Of a DNA stretch of 64,000 nucleotides, positions 43,381-52,565 are shown in pieces. Under the pieces are notes generated by a model. That model was not told the origin of the DNA. It ran no database searches and saw only the letters and a list, made by a program, of their open reading frames with translations. The stretch comes from Prauserella shujinwangii (GTDB lineage: Bacteria; Actinomycetota; Actinomycetes; Mycobacteriales; Pseudonocardiaceae): positions 372,001 to 436,000 of the forward strand of contig NZ_PVNH01000003.1 of NCBI RefSeq assembly GCF_003001955.1, written 5' to 3'. The translations under genes and the position numbers were made by a program. Position 1 is the first letter of the stretch; each line of letters starts with the position of its first letter.

Positions 43381-44154
43381 TCAGCCGAACGCCAGGGTGG
43401 GCACGTCGACGATGTGGGCGCCGCCGTCCACCACGAGCGTCGCGCCGTGCACGTACGCGGCGTCGGGTCCGAGCAGGAACGCCACCACACCGGCGATCTC
43501 CTCGGGTCGCGCGGGCCGCCCGAGCGGCACGTCGCGGGTCACCGTGGCGTAGGCGGAGTCGACGTCGGCCGCGCCGCCGCGCTCAACGAGCGTCCGCATC
43601 TCCTCGTCGGCCATCGGCGTGCGGACCCAGCCGGGACAGACGGCGTTGACCCGCACGTGGCGGCCGTAGTCGCGCGCGAGCGACCGCACGAGCCCGAGCA
43701 GCGCGTGCTTGCCGACCGTGTACCCGGCCGTCTCCGGTGCCGCCCGCAGGCCGGAGAGCGAGGAGACGACCACGATGCCGCCGCCCGACTCGGCCAGCGG
43801 CCCGAGCGCCTCGCGGGTGGTGACGAAGGCCGTGGTGAGGTTCGCGTCCAGGCTGGAGCGCCACGCCTCGTCGCTGGTGCGGCCGACCGGGTCGTAGCCG
43901 TGCCCGCCCGCGTTGGCGACGACGCCGTCGAGGCCGCCGTAACGCTCACCGATGGTCGCGACGACGCGCCGCATGGCTTCGCCGTCGGTGGCGTCGGCGG
44001 GCATCGCGACGATGCGCGGGTGCGCCGACGCGACCTCGTCGAGCGGTTCCCGGCGCCTGCCGGAGACGATAACGTCGGCGCCGTCGTCAGCCAGCCGGGT
44101 GGCGATCGCCGCTCCGATCCCGGTTCCGCCGCCGGTGACCAGATAGGTACTCAC
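43381..44154 (-). CDS. Short-chain dehydrogenase/reductase (second)
   Basis: This 257-residue SDR has TGGGTGIG, the NAGGHGYD segment, active-site YTVGK, and terminal YVHGATLVVDGG. Its GTG start at 44154 overlaps the permease stop by 4 bp. In the monoamine regulon of enterobacteria, MoaE is an SDR encoded with MoaF, so one of these two may be the functional counterpart (inference). Confidence 0.92.
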   Translation of the reverse strand: MSTYLVTGGGTGIGAAIATRLADDGADVIVSGRRREPLDEVASAHPRIVAMPADATDGEAMRRVVATIGERYGGLDGVVANAGGHGYDPVGRTSDEAWRSSLDANLTTAFVTTREALGPLAESGGGIVVVSSLSGLRAAPETAGYTVGKHALLGLVRSLARDYGRHVRVNAVCPGWVRTPMADEEMRTLVERGGAADVDSAYATVTRDVPLGRPARPEEIAGVVAFLLGPDAAYVHGATLVVDGGAHIVDVPTLAFG

Positions 44155-45605
44155 TGGCTCACCTCGGTGGCCGCGGGCAGGTGGGCGACGCGGTCGAGGT
44201 CCTGGTCGAGGGCGGCCCACACGGCCGGCCTGGAGCCGCGCAGCCAGAGCGCCACCAGGACGGCGAGGACGGCGGCGACCGGCAGCAGCCAGGGGAGCAG
44301 GGCGATGATCGGGCTGTCGCTGCCCGCGAGCTCGGGGAAGTTGCCGAACGCCAGCGCCGTGACGGCCCACAGGCCCAGCCCGCCGAGCAGCGGCAGCACG
44401 AACGTGGGCAGCCAGCGCGGGTCCCGCACGCGCCGGAAGTGCACGACGATCGCGGTCGCGGCGATCGCCTGGAGCACGACGATGCCGAGGGTGCCGATGC
44501 CGGTGAAGGCGGCGACGAGGTTCGCGATCGGGTCGAGGCCCGTGACCGCGTAGGCCATGGCGACCAGCGTCGCGAAGGTGAGCTGCGTGGTCGAGGCGAC
44601 GACCGGAGCGCCGTTGCTCCGCCGGGTGCGCGCCAGCGGGCGGGGCAGCACCCCGGTGCGGCCCAGCGCGTACAGGTAGCGGGTCGCGGAGTTGTGCAGC
44701 GCGAGCAGCGCCGCGAACAGGCTGACCACGAGCAGCAGCTGCATCGCGTCGGTCATGCCGCCACCGAGGTACTCCGCCGAGACCGTGAAGACGAGGTCGC
44801 CCGCGGCGAGGTGCTCGAGCGCGATGTCGCCCGCCTCCCGCGCGCCGAGGGCGGAGACGATCGCCCAGGTGGTGACGGCGGCGAAGATGCCGATGAAGGT
44901 GATCGCCACGTAGGTGGCCCTCGGGATGGTGCGCTTCGGGTCGCGGGCCTCCTCGCTGAACAGCCCGGTGGCCTCGAAGCCGACGAACGCGTTGGCGGCG
45001 AAGAGCAGGCCGAGCCCGATCGAGCCGCCCAGGAACACCTCGGGCAGGAACGGCTCGAACGAGTAGCCCGTGGTGAACAGGATGGCGATGTCGAGGATGA
45101 TCAGGATCGAGACCTCCAGCACGAGGGCGACCCCGAGCACCTTGGCCGAGATGTCGATGCCGCTGCGCGTCAGCAGCCACACACCGGCGACGGAGATCAG
45201 GCTCCACAGCCACCACGGCAGGTCGAGGCCGAACACGTCGGCGAACACGATCGAGGTGAAGAAGCCGCTCGTGCCGACCGCACCGGCGACGAAGCAGTTG
45301 TAGCCGACCATGGCGACGAAGGCGGCGACCACGCCCGCCGTCCGGCCGAGCCCGCGCACGACGTAGGCGTAGAACCCGCCCGCGTTCACCAGTTTCTTCG
45401 CCATCTGGGCGTACCCGACGGCGAAGAGGAGGAACACGGCGGTGGCGAGGAGGAACATCATCGGCGTCCCACCGCCGGCGCCGACGGCGATGCCGATACC
45501 GCCGATGACGATGATGCCGGTCAGCGGCGCGACGGCGGCCAGGACGAGGAACACGACCCCGGGGACGCCGAGATGCCCCTGAAGTCTCGTTTCTGGTGTG
45601 GACAA
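44151..45605 (-). CDS. APC-superfamily amino acid/amine permease
   Basis: This 484-residue transporter has about 12-14 membrane segments. It starts with the APC motif LGVPGVVFLVLAAVAPLTG and carries FVGFEATGLFSEEARDPKRTIPRA, the loop diagnostic of the family. The start is TTG at 45605. It would import an amino acid or amine for the downstream dehydrogenases. It is coupled to the SDR by a 4-bp overlap and follows moaF by 34 bp. Confidence 0.92.
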   Translation of the reverse strand: MSTPETRLQGHLGVPGVVFLVLAAVAPLTGIIVIGGIGIAVGAGGGTPMMFLLATAVFLLFAVGYAQMAKKLVNAGGFYAYVVRGLGRTAGVVAAFVAMVGYNCFVAGAVGTSGFFTSIVFADVFGLDLPWWLWSLISVAGVWLLTRSGIDISAKVLGVALVLEVSILIILDIAILFTTGYSFEPFLPEVFLGGSIGLGLLFAANAFVGFEATGLFSEEARDPKRTIPRATYVAITFIGIFAAVTTWAIVSALGAREAGDIALEHLAAGDLVFTVSAEYLGGGMTDAMQLLLVVSLFAALLALHNSATRYLYALGRTGVLPRPLARTRRSNGAPVVASTTQLTFATLVAMAYAVTGLDPIANLVAAFTGIGTLGIVVLQAIAATAIVVHFRRVRDPRWLPTFVLPLLGGLGLWAVTALAFGNFPELAGSDSPIIALLPWLLPVAAVLAVLVALWLRGSRPAVWAALDQDLDRVAHLPAATEVSQ

Positions 45606-45639
45606 CGGTCCGCTCCCTTGCGGTCAGGACGCCGTGGCG

Positions 45640-46404
45640 TCAGTGCGCGGTGAAGTTGAGGATGTCGGCGCGTGCTCCGACGGGGAAGTTCACGATCGAA
45701 CCTTCGTCGAAGGTGTCGTTGCCAAAGATCTTGCCGTCGGTGCGCAGGCCGTCGAGATCGATGAGGACCAGGCCGAGGGTGGGGACGATCTTCTCCCGCC
45801 AGACGAAGAGGGTCAGCCGGTCCCGGATGGCGACGTGGTGGCACCGGTCGGTGTCGGCGAGTCCTTTCTCGACTCCGCGCAGGCAGTGCCACGTGTACAG
45901 GTCCGGGGTGAGGTAGATGTGTTCGTAAACCTCGTTCGGCGAGTACGTGTACCTGGTACGCAGGCCGACGAGGTCGGCCGTCGGCGCGTGCGGAACGGCC
46001 GCGGGCCCGTCGATTCCACCGTGGACGATGCGTGCCGTCACGCCGGTCGGCTCGGCTCCCCTGCGCACCCGGGTGTACGCGGCCTCCGCCCGCGTCGCGG
46101 CGTCCGGGAGCCGTCCCTCGACGAGCGTGGCCGCGCCGGAGCCGACGTCGAGGACGAACGTCGTGGACACCTCGTCGGCGACGCCGTCGACCAGGTAGAC
46201 ACCCGTCCGGATCGAGGTGACCCGGACGGGGACGTCGGTGTGGCCGCCCCAGGACGCGGTGCCCTCGCCGATCCGGAGGGTGACCGGCGCGTCGAGGCTC
46301 AGGGCGAACGTCCGCCCGGCGAGGTCGGTCGTCTCCTCGAGGACGTTCGCGTCGGGGGCGAACCCCTCGCCGAGGGCGCCGACCGGGATGAACGATTCGC
46401 TCAT
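45640..46404 (-). CDS. moaF: MoaF family protein
   Basis: This 254-residue protein has the two-part MoaF arrangement. The N-terminal lipocalin-like half is LAGRTFALSLDAPVTLRIG ... TSIRTGVYLVD. The C-terminal half contains GLRTRYTYSPNEVYEHIYL and TWHCLRGVEKGLADTDRCHHV. MoaF was described with the tyramine/monoamine-inducible genes of Klebsiella; its biochemical role is unsettled. It is the first gene of the operon, with a 9-7-9 inverted repeat (46449-46473) 45 nt upstream. Confidence 0.85.
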   Translation of the reverse strand: MSESFIPVGALGEGFAPDANVLEETTDLAGRTFALSLDAPVTLRIGEGTASWGGHTDVPVRVTSIRTGVYLVDGVADEVSTTFVLDVGSGAATLVEGRLPDAATRAEAAYTRVRRGAEPTGVTARIVHGGIDGPAAVPHAPTADLVGLRTRYTYSPNEVYEHIYLTPDLYTWHCLRGVEKGLADTDRCHHVAIRDRLTLFVWREKIVPTLGLVLIDLDGLRTDGKIFGNDTFDEGSIVNFPVGARADILNFTAH

Positions 46405-46448
46405 GGTTCTCCTCGTCTTCGCGTGGTGCGGCCGGATCCCGAGGACGG

Positions 46449-46473
46449 TAGGTATCCGTGCCGGGGATACCTA
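46449..46473. promoter_or_regulatory. TAGGTATCC-N7-GGATACCTA inverted repeat upstream of moaF
   Basis: The perfect 9-bp arms at 46449-46457 and 46465-46473 lie in the space between moaF and the divergent amidohydrolase, 45 nt before the moaF start. It is the strongest symmetric element in the region and a candidate operator. Confidence 0.6.
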
Positions 46474-46674
46474 GGACACGAGTGCACGGGTCTTGTCCAC
46501 GGCGGCGTTCCCGCGGCGCCCGCCGAGCCCGCGGGGTCGTCCGCGTTCACAGACAAGCGCCGCGCAGCCGGGTGCAAGACGGGGCGGCCGGATGGATCTC
46601 ACGATGCCTGGCAATCGGCTGGCGCCCTCGCGACGGTGCGAGGCCGGCGTGGCAGCGTGGAGTAGGAGGTCAGG

Positions 46675-48522
46675 ATGACCGCACGACCGAGGAACGTCCG
46701 GCGTCGCCGGTTTCTGCAGGGGGTCGGCGCCGGGATCGCGCTCGGCGCGTTCGGTGGCACGGCCCAGGCGGCGGCGCATCCCGGGCACGGCAACGCCTTC
46801 GGGCACGGCAAGGCGGATCTCGTGCTGTTCAACGGCGACATCCTGACCATGGAACGGGGACGCGGGCCCGCCGAGGCCATCGCCATCAAGGACGGCGTGG
46901 TCCAGGCCGTCGGGCGGACCCGGGAGCTGCGGCGCCTGGTGAACTCGCGGACCGAGGTGGTCGACCTTCGCGGGCGGACCGTGCTGCCCGGCATCAACGA
47001 CGGGCACTTCCACCCGCTGGGCCTCGGGACGGGACAGCCTCCGCTGACGCTCGACCTCAGCCGGGACGCGGTCGGTTCCATCGCCGACATCCGCGACCTC
47101 GTCGCCGAGGCCGCGCGGGACAAGGAGCCGGGCGAGTGGATCCGCGGCTTCGGCTGGGACCAGGGTTACCTCGCCGAGGGGCGGTACCCGACCCGGCACG
47201 ACATCGACGAGGTCTCGCCGGAGAACCCGGCGGCGCTCCGGGAATGGTCCGGGCACGCACTGTGGGTGAACTCGAAGGCACTCGAGCTCGCCGGCATCAC
47301 GCGCGACACCCGGCCGCCGCTCGGTGGCGAGATCGTCAAGGACGGCGACGGGGAACCGACCGGGCTGCTGCTGGAAGGCGCCGCCGGTCTCGTGAACGCG
47401 GTCATGCCGGACTTCACCGAGGAGGAGAAGCGCCGGGGGATGCGGGTGGCGGTGGACATCATGCACCGGCACGGCATCACCTCGGTCACCGACGCCGGTA
47501 TCGACCTGGGGTCCGTCCGGCGGTACCAGGAGATGCTGGAGTCGGGTGACATCCGCCAGCGCTGCACGATCATGATCGCCGCGTCCAGCGCGGGTGACCT
47601 GCGTGAGACGTTGCTGGCCGCCAGGGAGCTCGAGACCGATCCCGCGTGGCTGAACGTGAGCCAGGTGAAGATCTTCGCCGACGGGGTGCCGACCCAGGCC
47701 CGGACGGCGTGGGTCTCCGAGCCGTACGTCGGCGGCGGCCACGGCGGGCTGACGCTGCCCGGGGGGTCGGTGGAGGAGCAGCTGTCGATCCTGAACGGCT
47801 GGGTCATGACGGCGCACGAGCTGGGCTTCCAGGTGGGCACGCACGCGACCGGCGACCGGACCATCCACGCGGTCGTCGACGCCTACCAGGCGGCCGTCGA
47901 ACGGTTCGGCGGCGCGGGGCTGCGGCACTACGTCATCCACGGGGATCTGACGAGCCCGGGCGACCTGCGGCGGATGGCCGACCTCGGCTTCGCGGCGAGC
48001 TTCAACCCGCAGATCAAGCGGTCGTTGTCCCACCAACTGGTCGACGTGCTCGGCCGGGAGCGCACGGACTACCAGTGGCCGTACCGCACCGCGCTCGACC
48101 TCGGCGTCTCGATCGCCAGTGCCTCGGACTCGCCCGTGGTGGGCATGCCGAACTTCCGCGCGGGGCTGGCGGCGATGCTGACGCGAAAGAGCCTGGCGAC
48201 GGGCGAGGTGTTCGGAGCTGAGGAGATCATCGGCCTCGGCGAGGCCCTCGCCACCTACACGACCGCGGGCGCGTGGCAGGACCACGCCGAGCGCTGGAAG
48301 GGCACGCTCGGCAGGGGCATGGCCGCCGACCTCGTCGTGCTCGACGGGAACCTGCTCCGGACCCCGCACGAGGAGATCGTCGACCTGCCGGTCGGCATGA
48401 CCGTCGTCGGCGGTGACGTGGTCTACGACGCCGCGACCGCCAAGCCGGTCCGGACCGCCTCGGCCGCGTCCGCGGCCAGCGGGCTCGCGCGGTACATGAG
48501 CACCGGCTGCTGCCACGGCTGA
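46675..48522 (+). CDS. Tat-exported amidohydrolase family protein (YtcJ-like)
   Basis: This 615-residue protein has a twin-arginine signal (RRRRFLQGVG) and a metal-dependent amidohydrolase fold of the YtcJ/N-substituted formamide deformylase group. It shows ADLVLFNGDILTM, LPGINDGHFHPL (metal-binding His pair), QVGTHATGDRTIHAVVDAY and SASDSPVVGMPN. The substrate is likely an amide or formamide, acting outside the membrane. The ATG follows AGGAGGTCAGG. A strong hairpin follows the stop. Confidence 0.9.
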   Translation: MTARPRNVRRRRFLQGVGAGIALGAFGGTAQAAAHPGHGNAFGHGKADLVLFNGDILTMERGRGPAEAIAIKDGVVQAVGRTRELRRLVNSRTEVVDLRGRTVLPGINDGHFHPLGLGTGQPPLTLDLSRDAVGSIADIRDLVAEAARDKEPGEWIRGFGWDQGYLAEGRYPTRHDIDEVSPENPAALREWSGHALWVNSKALELAGITRDTRPPLGGEIVKDGDGEPTGLLLEGAAGLVNAVMPDFTEEEKRRGMRVAVDIMHRHGITSVTDAGIDLGSVRRYQEMLESGDIRQRCTIMIAASSAGDLRETLLAARELETDPAWLNVSQVKIFADGVPTQARTAWVSEPYVGGGHGGLTLPGGSVEEQLSILNGWVMTAHELGFQVGTHATGDRTIHAVVDAYQAAVERFGGAGLRHYVIHGDLTSPGDLRRMADLGFAASFNPQIKRSLSHQLVDVLGRERTDYQWPYRTALDLGVSIASASDSPVVGMPNFRAGLAAMLTRKSLATGEVFGAEEIIGLGEALATYTTAGAWQDHAERWKGTLGRGMAADLVVLDGNLLRTPHEEIVDLPVGMTVVGGDVVYDAATAKPVRTASAASAASGLARYMSTGCCHG

Positions 48523-48540
48523 GGACTCCGTCGTTCCCGG

Positions 48541-48573
48541 CGCGCCCGGTGTCCACCGTGGACACCGGGCGCG
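48541..48573. terminator. Hairpin between the amidohydrolase and SnoaL-like genes
   Basis: Perfect 15-bp arms (48541-48555 / 48559-48573) around CCG lie between convergent genes, suggesting bidirectional termination. Confidence 0.85.
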
Positions 48574-48648
48574 TTGCCGGATGGCGAGGGCACACCACGA
48601 CGTGGCCGGGACGACGGGTTCCCGGCGGCGGAGGTCGTCACGCCGTGC

Positions 48649-49080
48649 TCAGTCTCCGGGCGGATCCAGGACAGTCGCGATCAGCTGGGTGTCGGCGTAC
48701 TCGGTGAGCTCGCGTATCCGGCCGTCGACCACCCGGCAGACCCAGCAGTAGGTGTTGTGGTACGGGGCGCCGCCCGTGGTGGTGTTCTGGCCGCGGGCCT
48801 CGACCACCACGAGGTCCCCCTCGGCGACGAAGCGATGGGCGACCACGACGGTTCTTCCCTGGAGCCGGGAGCCGAGCGGTCGCAGCAGCTCGTTCAGTAC
48901 GGCCGTCCTGCCCGCGTACACGCCCGACCACGCGGTCGTGCCGATGACGGTCCAGCGGACGTCGTCGGCCAGGCAGTCGAGGAACGGCCTGGCCTGGAGC
49001 GCACACCAGGTCAAGAGCCGAACGGGTGCCGCCCGGGAGCACGGCGCTCGAGCCCGGCACGCCTTCCGATGCCTCGTCAC
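48649..49080 (-). CDS. SnoaL-like / NTF2-fold protein
   Basis: This protein has up to 143 residues. The well-conserved part is FLDCLADDVRWTVIGTTAWSGVYAGRTAVLNELL to IRELTEYADTQL, matching the SnoaL-like ketosteroid-isomerase fold. The N-terminal 30 residues are rich in Arg and Cys and unlike the family, so the real start is uncertain and may lie further in. No partner gene indicates its role. Confidence 0.7.
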   Translation of the reverse strand: MTRHRKACRARAPCSRAAPVRLLTWCALQARPFLDCLADDVRWTVIGTTAWSGVYAGRTAVLNELLRPLGSRLQGRTVVVAHRFVAEGDLVVVEARGQNTTTGGAPYHNTYCWVCRVVDGRIRELTEYADTQLIATVLDPPGD

Positions 49081-49163
49081 CTGAGGTCACCGCCTGGGTA
49101 TGGACAGTGAGGACCACGCTCACGCTCGGGACACGCACAGTTGACCAGGAGCCAGCGACACTA

Positions 49164-49192
49164 GTCCTTTTGCACTAAATCATCAAAAGAAC
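49164..49192. promoter_or_regulatory. AT-rich inverted repeat upstream of the PA14/DUF1080 gene
   Basis: The arms GTCCTTTTG and CAAAAGAAC (8 of 9 bases complementary) are separated by 11 bp in an AT-rich island 89-117 nt before the start codon. It is a candidate carbohydrate-responsive operator. Confidence 0.45.
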
Positions 49193-49280
49193 GTCTCAAA
49201 TGTGCAGAAGTGTCTTCCGCTGTGCGTCGATCGGAGTAAGGATGCGGGTCGTCGGGGGTGCACGTCTTCAAGGAGGAAGA

Positions 49281-52274
49281 ATGTCCTTACGCTCGCGTCC
49301 TCGGCGCAGAAGAGGTCTGGTCGGCCTCCTCTGCACCGCGGTGCTCGGTTCCCTGGTCGCACTCCTGCCACCGTCCGCCGCCGCGCAGGCCGACCTCCCG
49401 CCGCAGGAGCCCGGCGTCACGCTGCGCACGTACGACGTCCAGGTGCCCCTGAGCGAGATCTGCACCATCAAACCGGGACAGACCCCGAACGTCGACAAGC
49501 TCATGCCGGTGATCGACTGGCGCACGGCCGACGACTTCGGCTTCGAGAGCAACTTCGTCTCCCACGCCATCGCCAACCTGAACGTCCCGGTCGACGGCAC
49601 CTACACCTTCCGGCTGACCAGCGACGACGGCTCCCGGCTCTACATCGACGACCAGCTCGTCGTCGACAACGACGGCCTGCACGCGGAGGAGCCGAAGGAC
49701 GGTTCCGTGGAGCTCACGGCCGGCTACCACTCGCTGCGGATCGAGTACTTCGAGGCAGGCGGCGAGCAGGTGCTCCAGCTCGCCTGGCGGACCCCCGGCG
49801 CGGCCGACTTCGCCGTGGTGCCCAACTCGGCGCTCAGCACGGAAGCCGACGTCGTCCGGGTGACCGCACCCGGCCGCAAGGAGTGCGAGGGCGTCACCGA
49901 CACCCCCGGCGACGGGCTCCCGCTCAACGACGTGAACCCGAACTACACGCTGACGAACCTGCGCCCGGACGGCTTCGAGCCGCAGGTGTCCGCCATGGAC
50001 TGGACCAAGGACGGCCGCCTCGTCATCGCCACCTGGGGCGGCAGCCAGACCGCCCAAGGTGAGGTGTTCATCCTGGACGGTGTCACGGGCCAGACCGACC
50101 CGAGCCGCGTCACCTACAAGAAGGTCGCGAGCGGACTGCGTGAGCCGATGGGCCTCGCGGTCGTCGACGGCACGATCTACGTGTCGCAGAAGCACGAGCT
50201 CACCGAGCTGCGCGACACCGACGGCGACGAGGTCGCCGACGAGCACCGGACCGTCGCGACCTGGCCGTTCGGCGGGAACTTCCACGAGTTCGCGTTCGGC
50301 CTGCTGTACCGGGGCGGGCACTTCTACCTGAACCTGTCGGTCGCCATCGACTACGGCGGCGCGACGACGAACCCGCAGCCCGCGCCCGACCGCGGCACCA
50401 CCATCAAGGTCGACCGGCGGACGGGCGAGGTGGAGTACCTCGCGGGCGGCCTGCGCACGCCGCACGGCATCGGCTGGGGTCCCGGCAACAACCTGTTCGT
50501 GACCGACAACCAGGGCGGCTGGCTGCCCGCGTCAAAGCTCGTGCACATCAAGCAGGACCGGTTCTTCAACCACTACACCAACCCCGAAGGCCCGTTCGAC
50601 GACAACCCCGTCACCAAGCCGGTGCTGTGGCTGCCGCAGAACGAGATCGCGAACTCGCCTTCCATGCCGGTCATGCTGAAGTCCGGGCCGTTCCAGGGGC
50701 AGCTGCTGATCGGTGACGTCACCTACGGCGGGCTGCAGCGCGCGTACCTGGAGAAGGTGCACGGCGAGTACCAGGGCGCGGTGTTCCGGCACACCCAGGG
50801 CCTCGAGTCCGGCATCACGGAGACAACCATCGGGCCGGACGGCGCGGTCTACGTCGCGGGCCTCGGCGCCGGTGGCAACTGGGGACAGGCGGGCAAGCTC
50901 ACGTACGGCCTGCAGAAGCTGACCCCGAACGGCGCCAACACGTTCGACATGAAGTCGATGAAGGCGACCCGTGACGGTTTCCGGATCACCTACACGAAGC
51001 CGCTGTCCGAGGAGACGGTCGCGAAGCTGGCCGACAGCTACCAGGTCCAGCAGTGGCGCTACGCGCCGACGGAGGCGTACGGCGGGCCGAAGGTCGACCA
51101 GGAGACCCTGAGCGTCTCCGGCGTGCAGGTGTCCGATGACCGGATGTCCGTCACGCTGCGCGTGGACGGCCTGCAGCGCGACCGGGTGGTGCACCTGCGT
51201 TCCCCGCGCCCGTTCGCGGCGGCCGACGGCTCGGAGTTGTGGAGCACGGAGGCGTGGTACACCCTCAACGCGATCCCCGGAGCGCAGGAGGACCAGGTGT
51301 TCTACGAGGCCGAGGAAGGCCGCCGCGAGGGCGGTGCCGGGGTGAACACCGACCACCGCGGCTACTCGGGCGTCGGGTTCGTCGACCGGTTCGGCAACGC
51401 GGGCGCGTCCACCACCATGCACGTCGAGGTCGGCAACACGGCTGACTACGACATCGGCCTGCGGTACTCCAATGGCCCGCACCCGTTCTCCGGCGAGAAG
51501 TCCGTGAGCATGTACGTCAACGGGGAGAAGGTGCGGCAGGTGGCGCTCCCGACCACGGTGACGTGGGAGGAGTGGGCCACGAAGACCGAGCGGGTGCGCC
51601 TGCACCAGGGGATGAACACCATCCAGTACCGGGTCGACGAGGGCGACACCGGGCACGTCAACCTCGACCTGATCAGCGTGCGTGAGGCGGGGGAGCGGAT
51701 CACCCTGTTCGACGGCGGCGATCTCACCGAGTGGCAGCACACCGACGGCCGGCTCGCGAGCTGGCCACGGGTCGGTGACGGTGCCATGGAGGTCTGCTGT
51801 GGTGACCTGCGTACGAAGGACGCGTTCGGTGACTTCCGGCTGCACGTGGAGTTCAAGGTGCCGCAACTGCCGCCGGACGTGACCGGGCAGGACCGCGGCA
51901 ACAGCGGGGTGTACCTGCAGGAGCGGTACGAGATCCAGATCCTCGACTCCTACGGCGACACCACGCTCGCGAACAACGAGGCGGGCGCGATCTACAACCA
52001 GAAGGCGCCCGACGTGAACGCCGCGACACCGCCGGAGACCTGGCAGACCTACGACATCACCTACCGCGCGGCCCGGTACGACGCCGCGGGGAACAAGGTC
52101 GAGGACGCCCGGGTGACGCTGGTGTGGAACGGCACGGTGGTGCACGACAACGTGGCCATCACCGGACCGACCGGCGGCAACATCCCGGAGGGCCCAGCGA
52201 CGGGCGCGATCCGGTTGCAGGACCACGGTAACCCCGTGCAGTACCGCAACATCTGGATCGAGCCGCTGAGCTGA
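49281..52274 (+). CDS. Secreted multidomain protein: PA14, sugar-dehydrogenase propeller, CBM, DUF1080
   Basis: This 997-residue exported protein starts with a signal peptide (to about 35). A PA14-like beta domain follows (about 80-185, with GTYTFRLTSDDGSRLYIDD), then a PQQ-/sorbosone-dehydrogenase-like propeller (about 225-545, with GLREPMGLAVVDGTIYVSQ and LRTPHGIGWGPGNNLFVTDNQG). An Ig-like linker spans about 555-665. A CBM6/35-like module follows (about 675-802, beginning VFYEAEEGRREGG), then a DUF1080 domain (about 807-996, opening ITLFDGGDLTEWQ, with GNSGVYLQERYEIQILDSYG). DUF1080 proteins include 3-keto-glycoside hydrolases. Oxidation by the propeller and cleavage by DUF1080 in one chain is my inference. 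AGGAGGAA precedes the ATG. Confidence 0.9.
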   Translation: MSLRSRPRRRRGLVGLLCTAVLGSLVALLPPSAAAQADLPPQEPGVTLRTYDVQVPLSEICTIKPGQTPNVDKLMPVIDWRTADDFGFESNFVSHAIANLNVPVDGTYTFRLTSDDGSRLYIDDQLVVDNDGLHAEEPKDGSVELTAGYHSLRIEYFEAGGEQVLQLAWRTPGAADFAVVPNSALSTEADVVRVTAPGRKECEGVTDTPGDGLPLNDVNPNYTLTNLRPDGFEPQVSAMDWTKDGRLVIATWGGSQTAQGEVFILDGVTGQTDPSRVTYKKVASGLREPMGLAVVDGTIYVSQKHELTELRDTDGDEVADEHRTVATWPFGGNFHEFAFGLLYRGGHFYLNLSVAIDYGGATTNPQPAPDRGTTIKVDRRTGEVEYLAGGLRTPHGIGWGPGNNLFVTDNQGGWLPASKLVHIKQDRFFNHYTNPEGPFDDNPVTKPVLWLPQNEIANSPSMPVMLKSGPFQGQLLIGDVTYGGLQRAYLEKVHGEYQGAVFRHTQGLESGITETTIGPDGAVYVAGLGAGGNWGQAGKLTYGLQKLTPNGANTFDMKSMKATRDGFRITYTKPLSEETVAKLADSYQVQQWRYAPTEAYGGPKVDQETLSVSGVQVSDDRMSVTLRVDGLQRDRVVHLRSPRPFAAADGSELWSTEAWYTLNAIPGAQEDQVFYEAEEGRREGGAGVNTDHRGYSGVGFVDRFGNAGASTTMHVEVGNTADYDIGLRYSNGPHPFSGEKSVSMYVNGEKVRQVALPTTVTWEEWATKTERVRLHQGMNTIQYRVDEGDTGHVNLDLISVREAGERITLFDGGDLTEWQHTDGRLASWPRVGDGAMEVCCGDLRTKDAFGDFRLHVEFKVPQLPPDVTGQDRGNSGVYLQERYEIQILDSYGDTTLANNEAGAIYNQKAPDVNAATPPETWQTYDITYRAARYDAAGNKVEDARVTLVWNGTVVHDNVAITGPTGGNIPEGPATGAIRLQDHGNPVQYRNIWIEPLS

Positions 52275-52278
52275 CGGC

Positions 52279-52310
52279 GGTGGGGCCCGGCCAGCAGGCC
52301 GGGCCCCACC
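52279..52310. terminator. Terminator of the PA14/DUF1080 gene
   Basis: Perfect 14-bp arms (52279-52292 / 52297-52310) with an AGCA tetraloop begin 4 nt after the stop codon. The rest of the gap to 52565 shows no gene. Confidence 0.88.
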
Positions 52311-52565
52311 CCTGCTGCCCCGCCGCGGGTGGTCGCTCGCACCCGATGGACCCCGATCGCACGCCGGCCGGGGTCCTGTGGCTGGACGGCGGCCGCCCTC
52401 AGTCCGGCACTCACCACTCGCGGGCCGCGATTGTGGTGCGACCTCGCCGAATCAGCGGACACACCGACCCCCACACCAGTCATTCGTGCTCCTCGATACG
52501 CGTCGGATCGACCGGTGCGCCGACGCGGCAGCGGCGGGCAACTTTGCTCGGCACGACCCCGGCTC

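Noticed and set aside
49183-49371. Minus-strand 62-codon frame over the PA14/DUF1080 start
   Set aside because: It overlaps the signal-peptide coding region and lacks support.
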